Notes under the pieces: generated by a model
Databases searched by the model: none
Seen by the model: only the letters and a program-made list of their open reading frames with translations
What the model was told of the DNA's origin: nothing
Shown here: piece after piece, positions 8,566 through 17,251 of the stretch
Layout: each line of letters opens with the position of its first letter
Position numbering within the stretch: position 1 is the stretch's first letter
Translations under genes and position numbers: made by a program
Source: Winogradskyella epiphytica
GTDB taxonomy: Bacteria; Bacteroidota; Bacteroidia; Flavobacteriales; Flavobacteriaceae
Assembly: GCF_003217215.1 (NCBI RefSeq)
Contig: NZ_QJTD01000002.1
Coordinates: forward strand, 136,654-200,653
Length of the DNA: 64,000 nt
Direction: 5' to 3'

Positions 8566-9405
8566 ATGAGCCATATAGAATGGAAAACCGCCAAGACTTA
8601 TGAGGATATTACCTACAAAAAGTCTAATGGCGTCGCAAGAATTGCTTTTAACCGACCAGATATAAGAAACGCCTTTAGGCCTAAAACTACGGCAGAACTT
8701 TATGATGCATTTTATGATGCTAATGAAGATGTAAATATTGGAGTTGTACTTCTTAGTGCTGAAGGTCCTTCGTCAAAGGATGGCATATGGAGTTTTTGTT
8801 CTGGAGGAGATCAAACTGCGAGAGGTCATCAAGGTTATGTTGGAGACGATGGTTATCATCGATTAAACATTTTAGAAGTTCAACGTCTTATACGCTTTAT
8901 GCCAAAAGCAGTTATCGCTGTGGTTCCAGGTTGGGCTGTTGGTGGTGGACATAGTTTGCACGTTGTTTGTGATTTAACTTTAGCAAGTAAAGAACATGCT
9001 ATTTTTAAGCAAACGGATGCAGACGTTACTAGTTTCGATGGTGGATATGGGTCTGCTTATTTAGCTAAAATGGTTGGACAAAAAAGAGCCAGAGAAATAT
9101 TTTTCTTAGGACGAAATTATTCAGCTCAAGAAGCTTATGAAATGGGAATGGTCAATGCTGTTATCCCTCATGAAGAGCTTGAAGATACTGCCTACCAATG
9201 GGCACAAGAAATATTAGCAAAATCACCAACTTCGATAAAAATGTTGAAATTTGCCATGAACCTTACCGATGACGGAATGGTAGGACAGCAGGTTTTTGCA
9301 GGTGAAGCTACTCGTTTAGCTTATATGACCGATGAAGCAAAAGAAGGAAGAGATGCCTTTTTAGAAAAACGTAAGCCTAATTTTGAAAAGAAATGGATTC
9401 CTTAA
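8566..9405 (+). CDS. menB: 1,4-dihydroxy-2-naphthoyl-CoA synthase
   Basis: A 279-residue crotonase-fold enzyme that cyclises O-succinylbenzoyl-CoA to DHNA-CoA. Visible are the oxyanion region FCSGGDQ (78-83), GWAVGGGHSLH (122-132) and the catalytic SFDGGYGS (156-163). The loop reads QTD (149-151), where E. coli MenB has QTG. From family knowledge, an Asp here marks the bicarbonate-independent type seen in Mycobacterium tuberculosis. The C-terminal WIP end closes the active site of the neighbouring subunit in the hexamer. menA follows after 14 nt. Confidence 0.96.
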   Translation: MSHIEWKTAKTYEDITYKKSNGVARIAFNRPDIRNAFRPKTTAELYDAFYDANEDVNIGVVLLSAEGPSSKDGIWSFCSGGDQTARGHQGYVGDDGYHRLNILEVQRLIRFMPKAVIAVVPGWAVGGGHSLHVVCDLTLASKEHAIFKQTDADVTSFDGGYGSAYLAKMVGQKRAREIFFLGRNYSAQEAYEMGMVNAVIPHEELEDTAYQWAQEILAKSPTSIKMLKFAMNLTDDGMVGQQVFAGEATRLAYMTDEAKEGRDAFLEKRKPNFEKKWIP

Positions 9406-9419
9406 TTTAAGTCTCATAC

Positions 9420-10325
9420 ATGGATAAAATTAAACCGTGGCTATCTGCCATGCGCTTAAGAACTTTACCTCTTTCGGTTTCTGGAATAATATTAGGAAGT
9501 TGTTTTGCTTTCTACAATGGTCATTTTAATATCTGGATTCTAATACTGGCGTTATTAACTACAGTAAGTTTACAGGTGCTTTCTAATTTAGCAAATGACT
9601 ATGGCGATGGAGTTAAAGGAACTGATAATGATGAACGTGTTGGTCCACAACGCGCTATTCAAAGTGGTGAGATTACTCCAAACCAAATGCTTGAAGGAAT
9701 AAAAATGAACACCCTCATAGTAATAGGTTTAACATTGGCTTTATTGTGGGCTGCTTTTGGTAGTGGAAACATACTATACGTTTTACTGTTTATTGGACTA
9801 GGTGGATTTTCGGTCTACGCCGCATTAAATTATACTATGGGAGACACTCCATATGGCTATCGTGCTTTGGGAGACGTTTTCGTTTTTTTGTTTTTCGGAT
9901 TGGTAAGTACAATCGGAACTTACTTTTTATATATGCACACTATAGATCATGTAGTGATTCTTCCAGCAATTGCAGTAGGACTTTTAAGCGTGGGTGTATT
10001 GAATTTAAATAATATGCGAGATATTAAATCCGATACCAATGCGGGAAAAATCACATTGGCCATAAAATTAGGATTAGGACGGGCGAAGAAATATCATTTC
10101 GCATTGATAATTGGAGCTATGATACTCGCTTTAGTTTTTTCAATATTGTATTATGTAGAACCATATAACTTTTTGTATTTACTGACTTATATTCCCTTAA
10201 TCATCCACTTAAAAAAAGTAAAAGCAGCTGTTCATCCCGATGATTTTGATAGTCAGCTCAAGGTAGTTGCACTTTCTACATTTTTGTTTTCTATTCTTCT
10301 AGGTGTAGGGTATATTCTATATTAA
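9420..10325 (+). CDS. menA: 1,4-dihydroxy-2-naphthoate polyprenyltransferase
   Basis: A 301-residue UbiA-superfamily integral membrane protein with about eight or nine helices. It attaches a polyprenyl tail to DHNA, giving demethylmenaquinone. The first Asp-rich motif NLANDYGDGVKGTDND (near 56-71) and the second NLNNMRDIKSDTNAGK (near 196-211) bind prenyl diphosphate through Mg. It starts 14 nt after menB and is cotranscribed. The methyltransferase needed for the next step (MenG/UbiE) is not in this window. Confidence 0.95.
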   Translation: MDKIKPWLSAMRLRTLPLSVSGIILGSCFAFYNGHFNIWILILALLTTVSLQVLSNLANDYGDGVKGTDNDERVGPQRAIQSGEITPNQMLEGIKMNTLIVIGLTLALLWAAFGSGNILYVLLFIGLGGFSVYAALNYTMGDTPYGYRALGDVFVFLFFGLVSTIGTYFLYMHTIDHVVILPAIAVGLLSVGVLNLNNMRDIKSDTNAGKITLAIKLGLGRAKKYHFALIIGAMILALVFSILYYVEPYNFLYLLTYIPLIIHLKKVKAAVHPDDFDSQLKVVALSTFLFSILLGVGYILY

Positions 10326-10438
10326 GTTAAAGATTCTTATTTAGAAGATGATAAATTATTCGCAGCTTCTTAGTATTTTAAGAACCTACATTTAAGGTAA
10401 AATTTAGTATCTTTTAACCAACTTAAAACACTATAAAA

Positions 10439-11116
10439 ATGAAAATCACATTCTACGGACATGCTAGTTTAGGAATTCAGATTAAAGATATTCACATTTT
10501 AGTAGATCCATTTATTTCAGGGAATGAAAAAGCTTCTGCAATAGATATAAATTCATTAAAAGCCGATTATATTTTAGTGACACATGCACATCAAGATCAT
10601 ATTTTAGATGTTGAAGCTATTGCCAAACGAACTGGAGCTGTCATTGTCTCTAATTTTGAAATCGTAACACATTTTCAAAACTTAGGCTTGGAAGGTCATC
10701 CAATGAATCATGGTGGATCATGGGACTTCGAATTTGGAAATCTAAAGTATGTTAATGCAATTCATACGTCCTCTTTTCCCGATGGAAGCTATGGCGGACA
10801 ACCAGGAGGGTTTATTATTGAAGGAGAGCACAAAAATATTTATATAGCAGGTGATACAGCGTTAACTATGGATATGAAGATCATTCCAATGCAAACGAAT
10901 CTTGATTTAGCAATTCTTCCAATTGGAGATAATTTTACTATGGGAGTAGAAGATGCTATTCTTGCGAGTGATTTTGTTGAATGTGATAAAGTCTTGGGCT
11001 ATCACTATGATACTTTCGGTTATATTGAAATTGATCATGAAGAGGCTAAGCGAAAATTCTATGTTAGAAATAAGGATTTGATGTTATTGGACATTGGTGA
11101 AAGTATGGAATTATAA
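10439..11116 (+). CDS. UPF0173 metal-dependent hydrolase
   Basis: A 225-residue metallo-beta-lactamase-fold protein of the UPF0173/UlaG-like group. Metal ligands are the THAHQDH motif (near 48-54) and GDTALTMD (near 138-145), with a late His in GYHYDTF. Length and motif spacing match the family. The substrate is unknown. It lies 113 nt after menA, an order I recall from other Flavobacteriaceae men loci, so a link to the pathway is possible but unproven. Confidence 0.88.
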   Translation: MKITFYGHASLGIQIKDIHILVDPFISGNEKASAIDINSLKADYILVTHAHQDHILDVEAIAKRTGAVIVSNFEIVTHFQNLGLEGHPMNHGGSWDFEFGNLKYVNAIHTSSFPDGSYGGQPGGFIIEGEHKNIYIAGDTALTMDMKIIPMQTNLDLAILPIGDNFTMGVEDAILASDFVECDKVLGYHYDTFGYIEIDHEEAKRKFYVRNKDLMLLDIGESMEL

Positions 11117-11159
11117 TTTGTGATAATTTCCACTTCTTACAACGCTTTCCAAACGTCTT

Positions 11160-12275
11160 ATGAAAAGAACTTTAGTAAAACTCAGAAATAGCAAGTTTCG
11201 AAAATTCATTCGGAAGCACGAAAAGTATGCACCAATTATTTTCTTTATTGGTGGATTCATTTTCGATTCATTGACGCTTGGACGAATTGATCGACTTTAC
11301 GATTTGGTAGTTCTATGCTCTCATATGACTCTATTAAGCATTACGCTATTTCTGTTCAACCTTTCTGATGATGGAAAATGGAGAAATACATTTTTGGAAC
11401 GCTATAAGGAATATTTCCCTCTAGCTATTCAGTTTTTCTTCGGAGCGCTCTCAAGTGCCTATGTTATCTATTTTTCAAGAAGTGTTTCACTATCAAAAAC
11501 AATGTCCTTCTTTGTTATTCTTCTAGCGATATTATTTGCAAACGAATTGCTTAAAAAACGTATTTCAAATAAGTACTTACAGTTTAGCGTATACTTTTTT
11601 CTGAGTTTCACCTTTTTTACTTTCATAATTCCTGTATTTATAAAAGAAATGGGAACCACCATTTTTATGATCTCAGGTTTAGTGAGTTTGGCAGTGACCC
11701 TGAGCTTAATAACTATTATCTATATAAAAAGCCCAAGTACTAGAGCTGAAATGAAACTTGGGAAAATAATAGGAATTGTCTTTGGTTTATATGCCCTTAT
11801 TAATGTGTTTTACTATTTTGATTTAATTCCCCCTGTTCCTCTAGCGCTCCAAGAAGGTGTTGTAGCACATAATGTTAAGGTTGAAAATGGGAAGTATATC
11901 GTATCGTACGAAACAGATGAATGGTATGTGTTTTGGAGAGATCACCGAGATAAATTCATCAGTAGACCCAATGAACCTGTTTATGTGTTTACATCCATTT
12001 TTGGACCAACCAGTATAGAGAAATCTGTGTTTCACCGTTGGAAATGGCTAAATGAAACTACAGGGGAATGGGAGATTGCAGATGATATTGGATTTGATAT
12101 TGTCGGAGGAAGAGACAATGGTTATCGCGGTTATTCGTATAAAAACAATACTAAAGAAGGGTTTTGGCAAGTTGAAGTTATAACTGAAGAAGAACTGATT
12201 TTAGGAGTTATTGATTTCGAAATTATTGAAAGCACGACACTCCAACCCAAGGGCTTGGTTCTTAAGAAGTTTTAA
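11160..12275 (+). CDS. DUF2914 membrane protein
   Basis: A 371-residue protein. The first roughly 220 residues contain about seven hydrophobic helices. A soluble C-terminal domain follows, with HRWKWLNETTGEWEI and GRDNGYRGYSYKNN, matching the DUF2914 pattern. The C-terminal domain probably faces the periplasm and may bind a carbohydrate or cell-wall ligand; that is inference. It begins 43 nt after the UPF0173 gene and ends 6 nt from the convergent SDR gene, with no clear terminator between them. Confidence 0.72.
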   Translation: MKRTLVKLRNSKFRKFIRKHEKYAPIIFFIGGFIFDSLTLGRIDRLYDLVVLCSHMTLLSITLFLFNLSDDGKWRNTFLERYKEYFPLAIQFFFGALSSAYVIYFSRSVSLSKTMSFFVILLAILFANELLKKRISNKYLQFSVYFFLSFTFFTFIIPVFIKEMGTTIFMISGLVSLAVTLSLITIIYIKSPSTRAEMKLGKIIGIVFGLYALINVFYYFDLIPPVPLALQEGVVAHNVKVENGKYIVSYETDEWYVFWRDHRDKFISRPNEPVYVFTSIFGPTSIEKSVFHRWKWLNETTGEWEIADDIGFDIVGGRDNGYRGYSYKNNTKEGFWQVEVITEEELILGVIDFEIIESTTLQPKGLVLKKF

Positions 12276-12281
12276 TATAAC

Positions 12282-13073
12282 CTATCTTACCTCACGCTTT
12301 AATATGAGTTTGTGAAGCAATTTTGGAAAAAAACGTTTTAAATAAATTCCAAGAGTTTCACTTTTACCTATATAAGCTTCAAATTTTTCTTTTTCAATAG
12401 CTTTTAACATTTTTTGAGCGAATAGGTTCACATCCATTCCGTTGTCTGTTGCATTATCTTGTGTTTTCTGAAGAGATCCATCACCTGTTAAAGAGTTTCG
12501 AGCCACATCTGTATTTACAAATCCAGGGCAAATCATGGTTACCTTTATTTGGTCTTTGTCATGTTCCAATCTTAAAGAATCAAAGAAGCCATGTAGCGCA
12601 TGTTTTGCTCCACAATAAGAAGAACGATAAGGTGAGCTAAATTTCCCCATCAAGCTAGATACGGTAACAAAGTGACCAGATTGATTAGAAACAAAATGAG
12701 GTAACAGCGCTTTGCTTAAAGCTATGGTACCTAAATAATTAACTTCCACTAACTTTTTATCTACTGAAATGTCCGTTTCTATTATTAACGAACGCTGACT
12801 AACACCACCATTATTTATGAGAATATCTACTTTTCCAAATTTAGATATGGCCTCTTTAACAATGGGCTTCATTTGCAGGTAATCTGCCAAATCAAAAGGG
12901 AGAATTTCTATATTTTTGGGATTGGCACACAACAATCTAACCTCTTGCAAATCAGAAGTTCGCCTAGATGAAAGGATCAATTTACAATTTTGTTCAGCTA
13001 ACTGAAGTGCTATTGCTTTTCCTATGCCACTTGAAGCTCCAGTGATCCAAATTATTTTATTTGTAAAAGTCAT
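12282..13073 (-). CDS. Short-chain dehydrogenase/reductase
   Basis: A 263-residue classical SDR. The NAD(P)-binding TGASSGIGKA is near residue 11, the NNGG motif near 87, the catalytic Ser in SSLMGK and YCGAK (YxxxK) near 155. The long C-terminal tail resembles DHRS7-type enzymes acting on lipids or sterol-like alcohols. It starts 11 nt after the stop of the membrane-bound hydroxylase gene and forms an operon with it. This pairing suggests oxidation of a hydroxylated lipid, which is inference. Confidence 0.88.
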   Translation of the reverse strand: MTFTNKIIWITGASSGIGKAIALQLAEQNCKLILSSRRTSDLQEVRLLCANPKNIEILPFDLADYLQMKPIVKEAISKFGKVDILINNGGVSQRSLIIETDISVDKKLVEVNYLGTIALSKALLPHFVSNQSGHFVTVSSLMGKFSSPYRSSYCGAKHALHGFFDSLRLEHDKDQIKVTMICPGFVNTDVARNSLTGDGSLQKTQDNATDNGMDVNLFAQKMLKAIEKEKFEAYIGKSETLGIYLKRFFPKLLHKLILKREVR

Positions 13074-13084
13074 ATAAAATATTC

Positions 13085-13990
13085 TTACTTTGTTTGGTTT
13101 GATTTAACCGTCTTTAACCATTCAGTTCTTAAGGTATCACTTGATTTTCCTGTGCCATCATGTTTCCATCCAGGTGGTTTAAAAATGTAGAGTATTCTGT
13201 CTTTAAAAGATTTTTTTCCTGTGAACGCATCTTTAAATAAATGATACCATTCAATAAAGGCAATCTTAATTGGATTAAAAGTTTCAATATTGGTAACCAG
13301 ACCATAAATTACTTTTTCCTCTTCTAGTTCTTCTTGAAACGTGCCAAACATTTTGTCCCATATGATTAGAATTCCCGCGTGATTTCGATCTAAATAAATA
13401 GGGTTGCTGCCATGGTGAACTCTATGGTGAGACGGCGTATTAAAAACAGCTTCAAACCATTTCGGCATTTTGTTTATAGCTTCAGTATGTATCCAAAATT
13501 GATATAATAAACTAATAGACATTTGTAATAGAATCATTGCAGGATGAAACCCTAATAAGGGTAGCCATAACCAAAATATAAAGGTATAAAAACCACCAGA
13601 CCAAGTTTGACGTAAGGCTGTACTCAAATTATAATGTTCAGAAGAATGATGTACAACATGTGATGCCCAAAATAAGCGACATTCATGTGATACCCTATGA
13701 AACCAATAGTAAGCAAAATCGTCTGCGAAGAAAATCAATATAAAAGACCACCAAACCACAGGAATAGTAAATATTCTAAAATTGTCATAAACAAAAAAGA
13801 AGGCTAAAATAACCACAGCCTTAGCTCCAAAACCTAGAATTACATTCCCTAATCCCATCGCTATTGAAGACAATGAATCTTTAGCTTCATAAGTTTTAAT
13901 TTGCTGTTTTGCAGAAATATATAGTTCTAGCAACATAGCAAGCACAAAAAACGGAATAGCATAAAGGATAATATTTGGAAAATCGGGCAT
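13085..13990 (-). CDS. Sterol desaturase / fatty acid hydroxylase family
   Basis: A 301-residue integral membrane di-iron enzyme with about five helices. The histidine clusters are HRVSH, HVVHH and HRVHH, plus an extra His in FWIHTE, which gives the full set of ligands for the family. Relatives include alkylglycerol monooxygenase and C-5 sterol desaturases. In flavobacteria the substrate is more likely a fatty acid or hopanoid/carotenoid-type lipid. It is read divergently from menC, with only about 60 nt between starts, and it heads a two-gene operon with the SDR. Confidence 0.88.
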   Translation of the reverse strand: MPDFPNIILYAIPFFVLAMLLELYISAKQQIKTYEAKDSLSSIAMGLGNVILGFGAKAVVILAFFFVYDNFRIFTIPVVWWSFILIFFADDFAYYWFHRVSHECRLFWASHVVHHSSEHYNLSTALRQTWSGGFYTFIFWLWLPLLGFHPAMILLQMSISLLYQFWIHTEAINKMPKWFEAVFNTPSHHRVHHGSNPIYLDRNHAGILIIWDKMFGTFQEELEEEKVIYGLVTNIETFNPIKIAFIEWYHLFKDAFTGKKSFKDRILYIFKPPGWKHDGTGKSSDTLRTEWLKTVKSNQTK

Positions 13991-14032
13991 TTCGACTAAG
14001 TATTAGAGTTCTAATTTACGAAAATAAATGAC

Positions 14033-14040
14033 TATTTTTG
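14033..14040 (+). promoter_or_regulatory. Candidate -7 box TATTTTTG before menC
   Basis: This is a perfect TAnnTTTG match ending 9 nt before the ATG at 14050. The TTG at 14038 that opens the longer frame is the last three bases of this box and so is not a likely start. Confidence 0.5.
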
Positions 14041-14049
14041 ACTTCTATT

Positions 14050-15084
14050 ATGAAAGCAACTTACCAATCATATATTTTAGATTTTAAACGACCAAGTGGG
14101 ACATCGAGAGGTGTAATGACCACTAAAGAGACTTGGTTTATTTTACTAGAAAATGACGGGAAAACTGGAGTGGGTGAGTGCGGCATTTTAAGAGGCTTAT
14201 CTATTGATGATCGACCAGATTATGAAGCTAAACTAAAATGGACTTGTGAGAACATTCATCATGGATTAGAGCAGCTTTTACCGGAATTAATTGAATTTCC
14301 AAGTATACAATTTGGATTGGAAACGGCTTTTAAATCTATAGAGTCGGAAAATCAATTTGAATTATTTCCTTCAAATTTCACAAAAGAAGAAGATGCCATT
14401 CCAATCAATGGATTAGTTTGGATGGGAACTGAAGCTTTTATGAGATCCCAAATAAAAGATAAGATCAAAGAAGGGTTTGATTGTATCAAGTTGAAAATTG
14501 GAGCAATTGATTTTCAAACGGAATTAGATATTTTAAAATCCATTCGAAAAGAGTTTTCCGTTTCCGATATTGAATTACGCGTAGATGCTAATGGTGCATT
14601 TTCTCCTGACGATGCTTTAGAAAAGTTAAAACAATTATCTGAATATCAACTACATTCAATAGAACAACCCATCAAACCTAAGCAATTAGAAACGATGGCT
14701 GATCTTTGCGAAAAAACGCCATTACCAATTGCTTTAGATGAAGAATTAATTGGTGTCCTCTTAAAAGAAGATAAACAAACCTTACTGCAAACCATACAAC
14801 CCCAATACATTATTCTAAAACCGAGTTTAGTTGGAGGGTTCTCGGGAAGTCAGGCATGGATTAATTCTGCTGACCGGTTAAATATACAGTGGTGGATTAC
14901 CAGTGCACTTGAAAGTAATGTGGGTTTAAATGCGATATCTCAATGGACCTACTTACTAAATAATAAAATGCCACAAGGCCTAGGTACAGGGAGTTTGTAT
15001 ACCAACAATTTCACTTCTCCATTGTACGTGAAACAAGGTCATTTACATTACGAAAAAAATAAACATTGGAAATTTAATTTATAA
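14050..15084 (+). CDS. menC: o-Succinylbenzoate synthase
   Basis: 344 residues from the ATG at 14050. This enolase-superfamily enzyme dehydrates SHCHC to o-succinylbenzoate. The barrel motifs are visible: KLKIGA with the catalytic Lys pair, the metal ligands in RVDANGAF and HSIEQP, then ALDEE, and the second general acid/base Lys in ILKPSLVGG. The C-terminal QGLGTGSLY is typical of the family. A CPBP membrane protease (2-nt gap) and menE follow in one operon. The 4-residue extension from a TTG is rejected because it overlaps the promoter box. Confidence 0.93.
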   Translation: MKATYQSYILDFKRPSGTSRGVMTTKETWFILLENDGKTGVGECGILRGLSIDDRPDYEAKLKWTCENIHHGLEQLLPELIEFPSIQFGLETAFKSIESENQFELFPSNFTKEEDAIPINGLVWMGTEAFMRSQIKDKIKEGFDCIKLKIGAIDFQTELDILKSIRKEFSVSDIELRVDANGAFSPDDALEKLKQLSEYQLHSIEQPIKPKQLETMADLCEKTPLPIALDEELIGVLLKEDKQTLLQTIQPQYIILKPSLVGGFSGSQAWINSADRLNIQWWITSALESNVGLNAISQWTYLLNNKMPQGLGTGSLYTNNFTSPLYVKQGHLHYEKNKHWKFNL

Positions 15085-15086
15085 AT

Positions 15087-16076
15087 ATGAACTACATTCA
15101 ACAAGCGTATACAGGACTCTATGATTGGTGGCGTTATTTAGTGGGCATCATTATAATATTTGCTTTTTGGCAAATTATAGGAATGATTCCTTTACTTGTT
15201 TTTATTGGTATAGAAGTTTTTAATGGAGCTGATATGAGTATCACTACAGATATCGCACAAATGGCGGCATTGCTTGGAAATAATCTATTTTTATTTTTAA
15301 TGTTATTTTCATTTGCTGTAGGATTAGTAGGTGTTATTCTATCCTCTAAATTTTTACATAAGCAATCCTTTCGTCAATTAACAACAACTCGACCTAAGAT
15401 TGATTGGAGTCGATTTTGGTTTATATTCATAGTTTGGGGCGTATTCTCTTTAGGTACTACCTATCTATCTTATTATTTCTCTCCGGAAGACTACATATTT
15501 AACTTTAATCTTAAACCTTTTTTAATTCTTTGCGCTTTAATCATCTTTTTGATGCCATTGCAAACCAGTTTTGAAGAATACTTATTTAGAGGCTATTTAA
15601 TGCAAGGAATAGGTGTGTTATTTAAAAATAGATGGGCACCATTACTTCTTACTTCAGTTGGATTTGGATTATTGCACGGAATGAATCCTGAAGTCGATAA
15701 ACTAGGCCCAATCATGATGGTCTTTTATATTGGTACTGGCTTAATTTTGGGCATAATGACACTCATGGATGACGGTTTAGAATTAGCTCTAGGTTTCCAT
15801 GCCGCAAATAATATGTTCACGGCGTTATTAGTAACTTCAGATTGGTCTGCCTTACAAACAGACGCTTTACTAACTTTAACAGCCGATCCAGCTGAAATGG
15901 CAATTACAGAGATTGTTGCACCTGTTGTTATTGTTTATCCTATTTTGCTTATTATACTTTCTAAAAAATATGGTTGGACAAATTGGAAAGAGAAATTATT
16001 TGGTAAAGTAGAATTGCCTGTAGAAGATGATTTTCAAACCATAGAATCAAGGGAAAATTATAAAATCTTAGATTAA
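15087..16076 (+). CDS. CPBP family intramembrane glutamic endopeptidase
   Basis: A 329-residue protein with about eight hydrophobic helices, belonging to the CAAX-protease/bacteriocin-processing (Abi, Rce1-like) family. The catalytic FEEYLFRG (EExxxR) is near residues 160-167. Two His motifs follow, LLHGMN and GFHAANNMF. It is embedded between menC and menE with 2-nt gaps on both sides, a conserved oddity of flavobacterial men operons. Its substrate is unknown, and I see nothing that ties proteolysis to menaquinone chemistry. Confidence 0.88.
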   Translation: MNYIQQAYTGLYDWWRYLVGIIIIFAFWQIIGMIPLLVFIGIEVFNGADMSITTDIAQMAALLGNNLFLFLMLFSFAVGLVGVILSSKFLHKQSFRQLTTTRPKIDWSRFWFIFIVWGVFSLGTTYLSYYFSPEDYIFNFNLKPFLILCALIIFLMPLQTSFEEYLFRGYLMQGIGVLFKNRWAPLLLTSVGFGLLHGMNPEVDKLGPIMMVFYIGTGLILGIMTLMDDGLELALGFHAANNMFTALLVTSDWSALQTDALLTLTADPAEMAITEIVAPVVIVYPILLIILSKKYGWTNWKEKLFGKVELPVEDDFQTIESRENYKILD

Positions 16077-16078
16077 TT

Positions 16079-17161
16079 ATGACACCTACATACGATAAAG
16101 TACATAACCGTTTTAAATTTAATGGGCTGAATTTTAGTCATGAAGACTTAAAAGAAGTGGCCTATAGTCTAATTAAAGAAGGTGAACCTTACGAGAAAGT
16201 TACAGGTAGTTTTCTAATTGATTGGTTAAATAATGACGATTATTTATATGTAAAAACTTCAGGTTCTACAGGGCAACCAAAAAACATTAAATTGATGAAA
16301 CAGGCTATGGTTAATTCAGCCATTGCTACAGGTAATTTCTTTGGTTTAGAACCAGGAGACACAGCATTACATTGCTTGCCAAGTCATTTTATTGCAGGTA
16401 AAATGATGTTTGTTCGCGCTTTAGTCTTGGGTCTTGAACTTGACTTTGTTGAGCCAACAGCGCATCCTATTTTCGACTATGAAAAGACCTATGATTTCTG
16501 TGCTATGATTCCACTACAAGTAAAACATACTATTGGATATCTTAATAATGTTAAAACTATAATTGTAGGTGGATCTAAAGTGACAAGACCATTGTTAGAA
16601 AAAATCAAAGATCTGCAGCCAAAATTCTATGAAACTTATGGAATGACAGAGACGGTTACTCACGTTGCGATAAGACAATTAGAATCTAAATCTGCTCAAC
16701 GAGAACCTCTGTTTCAAGCCTTAGAGAATATTCACTTTACACAAGATGATAGAAGCTGCTTAATTATTCATGCGCCAAAACTTGTTGATGAACCTTTAAT
16801 TACAAATGATATTGTCGATTTAAAATCTGACCGTAGTTTTAAATTATATGGAAGGTTTGATAATGTGGTGAATTCTGGTGGTGTAAAATTATTTCCAGAA
16901 CAAATTGAAGATAAACTACAGCCAATTATCAAGGAAAGATTTATTGTAGCAAGTGAAGAGGATGCTTCTTTAGGAGAAAAACTAATTCTGATTATTGAAA
17001 AACCGTCGACCGATTTAGAAGTCTTTAAAAAAGAAATCGAAAGTTTAGCTACTTTAGATAAGTTCGAAATTCCGAAGAAAATCTATAGCGTAGATCAGTT
17101 TGCTGAAACGGTTAATGGTAAAATTCAACGTAAGAAAACTATAAAATCAGTTATTGGCTAG
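16079..17161 (+). CDS. menE: O-succinylbenzoate-CoA ligase (short form)
   Basis: A 360-residue ANL-superfamily adenylating enzyme that activates o-succinylbenzoate with ATP and CoA for MenB. Core motifs are TSGSTGQPK (P-loop, near 60-68), YETYGMTETV, YGRFDNVVNSGGVKLFP with the ribose-binding Asp, and the C-terminal NGKIQRKK catalytic Lys. It is clearly shorter than E. coli MenE (451), lacking much of the N-terminal subdomain, but every catalytic motif is kept. Its position after menC supports the assignment. Confidence 0.88.
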   Translation: MTPTYDKVHNRFKFNGLNFSHEDLKEVAYSLIKEGEPYEKVTGSFLIDWLNNDDYLYVKTSGSTGQPKNIKLMKQAMVNSAIATGNFFGLEPGDTALHCLPSHFIAGKMMFVRALVLGLELDFVEPTAHPIFDYEKTYDFCAMIPLQVKHTIGYLNNVKTIIVGGSKVTRPLLEKIKDLQPKFYETYGMTETVTHVAIRQLESKSAQREPLFQALENIHFTQDDRSCLIIHAPKLVDEPLITNDIVDLKSDRSFKLYGRFDNVVNSGGVKLFPEQIEDKLQPIIKERFIVASEEDASLGEKLILIIEKPSTDLEVFKKEIESLATLDKFEIPKKIYSVDQFAETVNGKIQRKKTIKSVIG

Positions 17162-17164
17162 TTA

Positions 17165-17193
17165 ACTCATTCAAAGTTGTACTTTACTCATTC
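17165..17193 (+). promoter_or_regulatory. Paired direct repeat ACTCATTC, 21-nt period
   Basis: Two identical ACTCATTC copies lie at 17165-17172 and 17186-17193, exactly 21 nt apart, with the inverted repeat AAAGT-TGT-ACTTT between them. They end 58 nt before the VWA gene ATG. An equivalent pair with the same spacing sits upstream of the paralogue at 19551. Two turns of helix between repeats suits a tandem-binding regulator such as a LytTR response regulator; the regulator itself is not identified. Confidence 0.5.
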
Positions 17194-17223
17194 TAGGTTT
17201 TAAAAGATATGTGTGGTGTTTAG

Positions 17224-17235
17224 GTTTACGTAAAC
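17224..17235. promoter_or_regulatory. 12-bp perfect palindrome GTTTACGTAAAC
   Basis: A perfect inverted repeat without spacer, 16 nt upstream of the VWA gene ATG and downstream of the 21-nt-period repeats. It could be a dimer-binding operator or lie in the leader. No second copy was noticed in the window. Confidence 0.3.
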
Positions 17236-17251
17236 TTATAACTCAACTATT

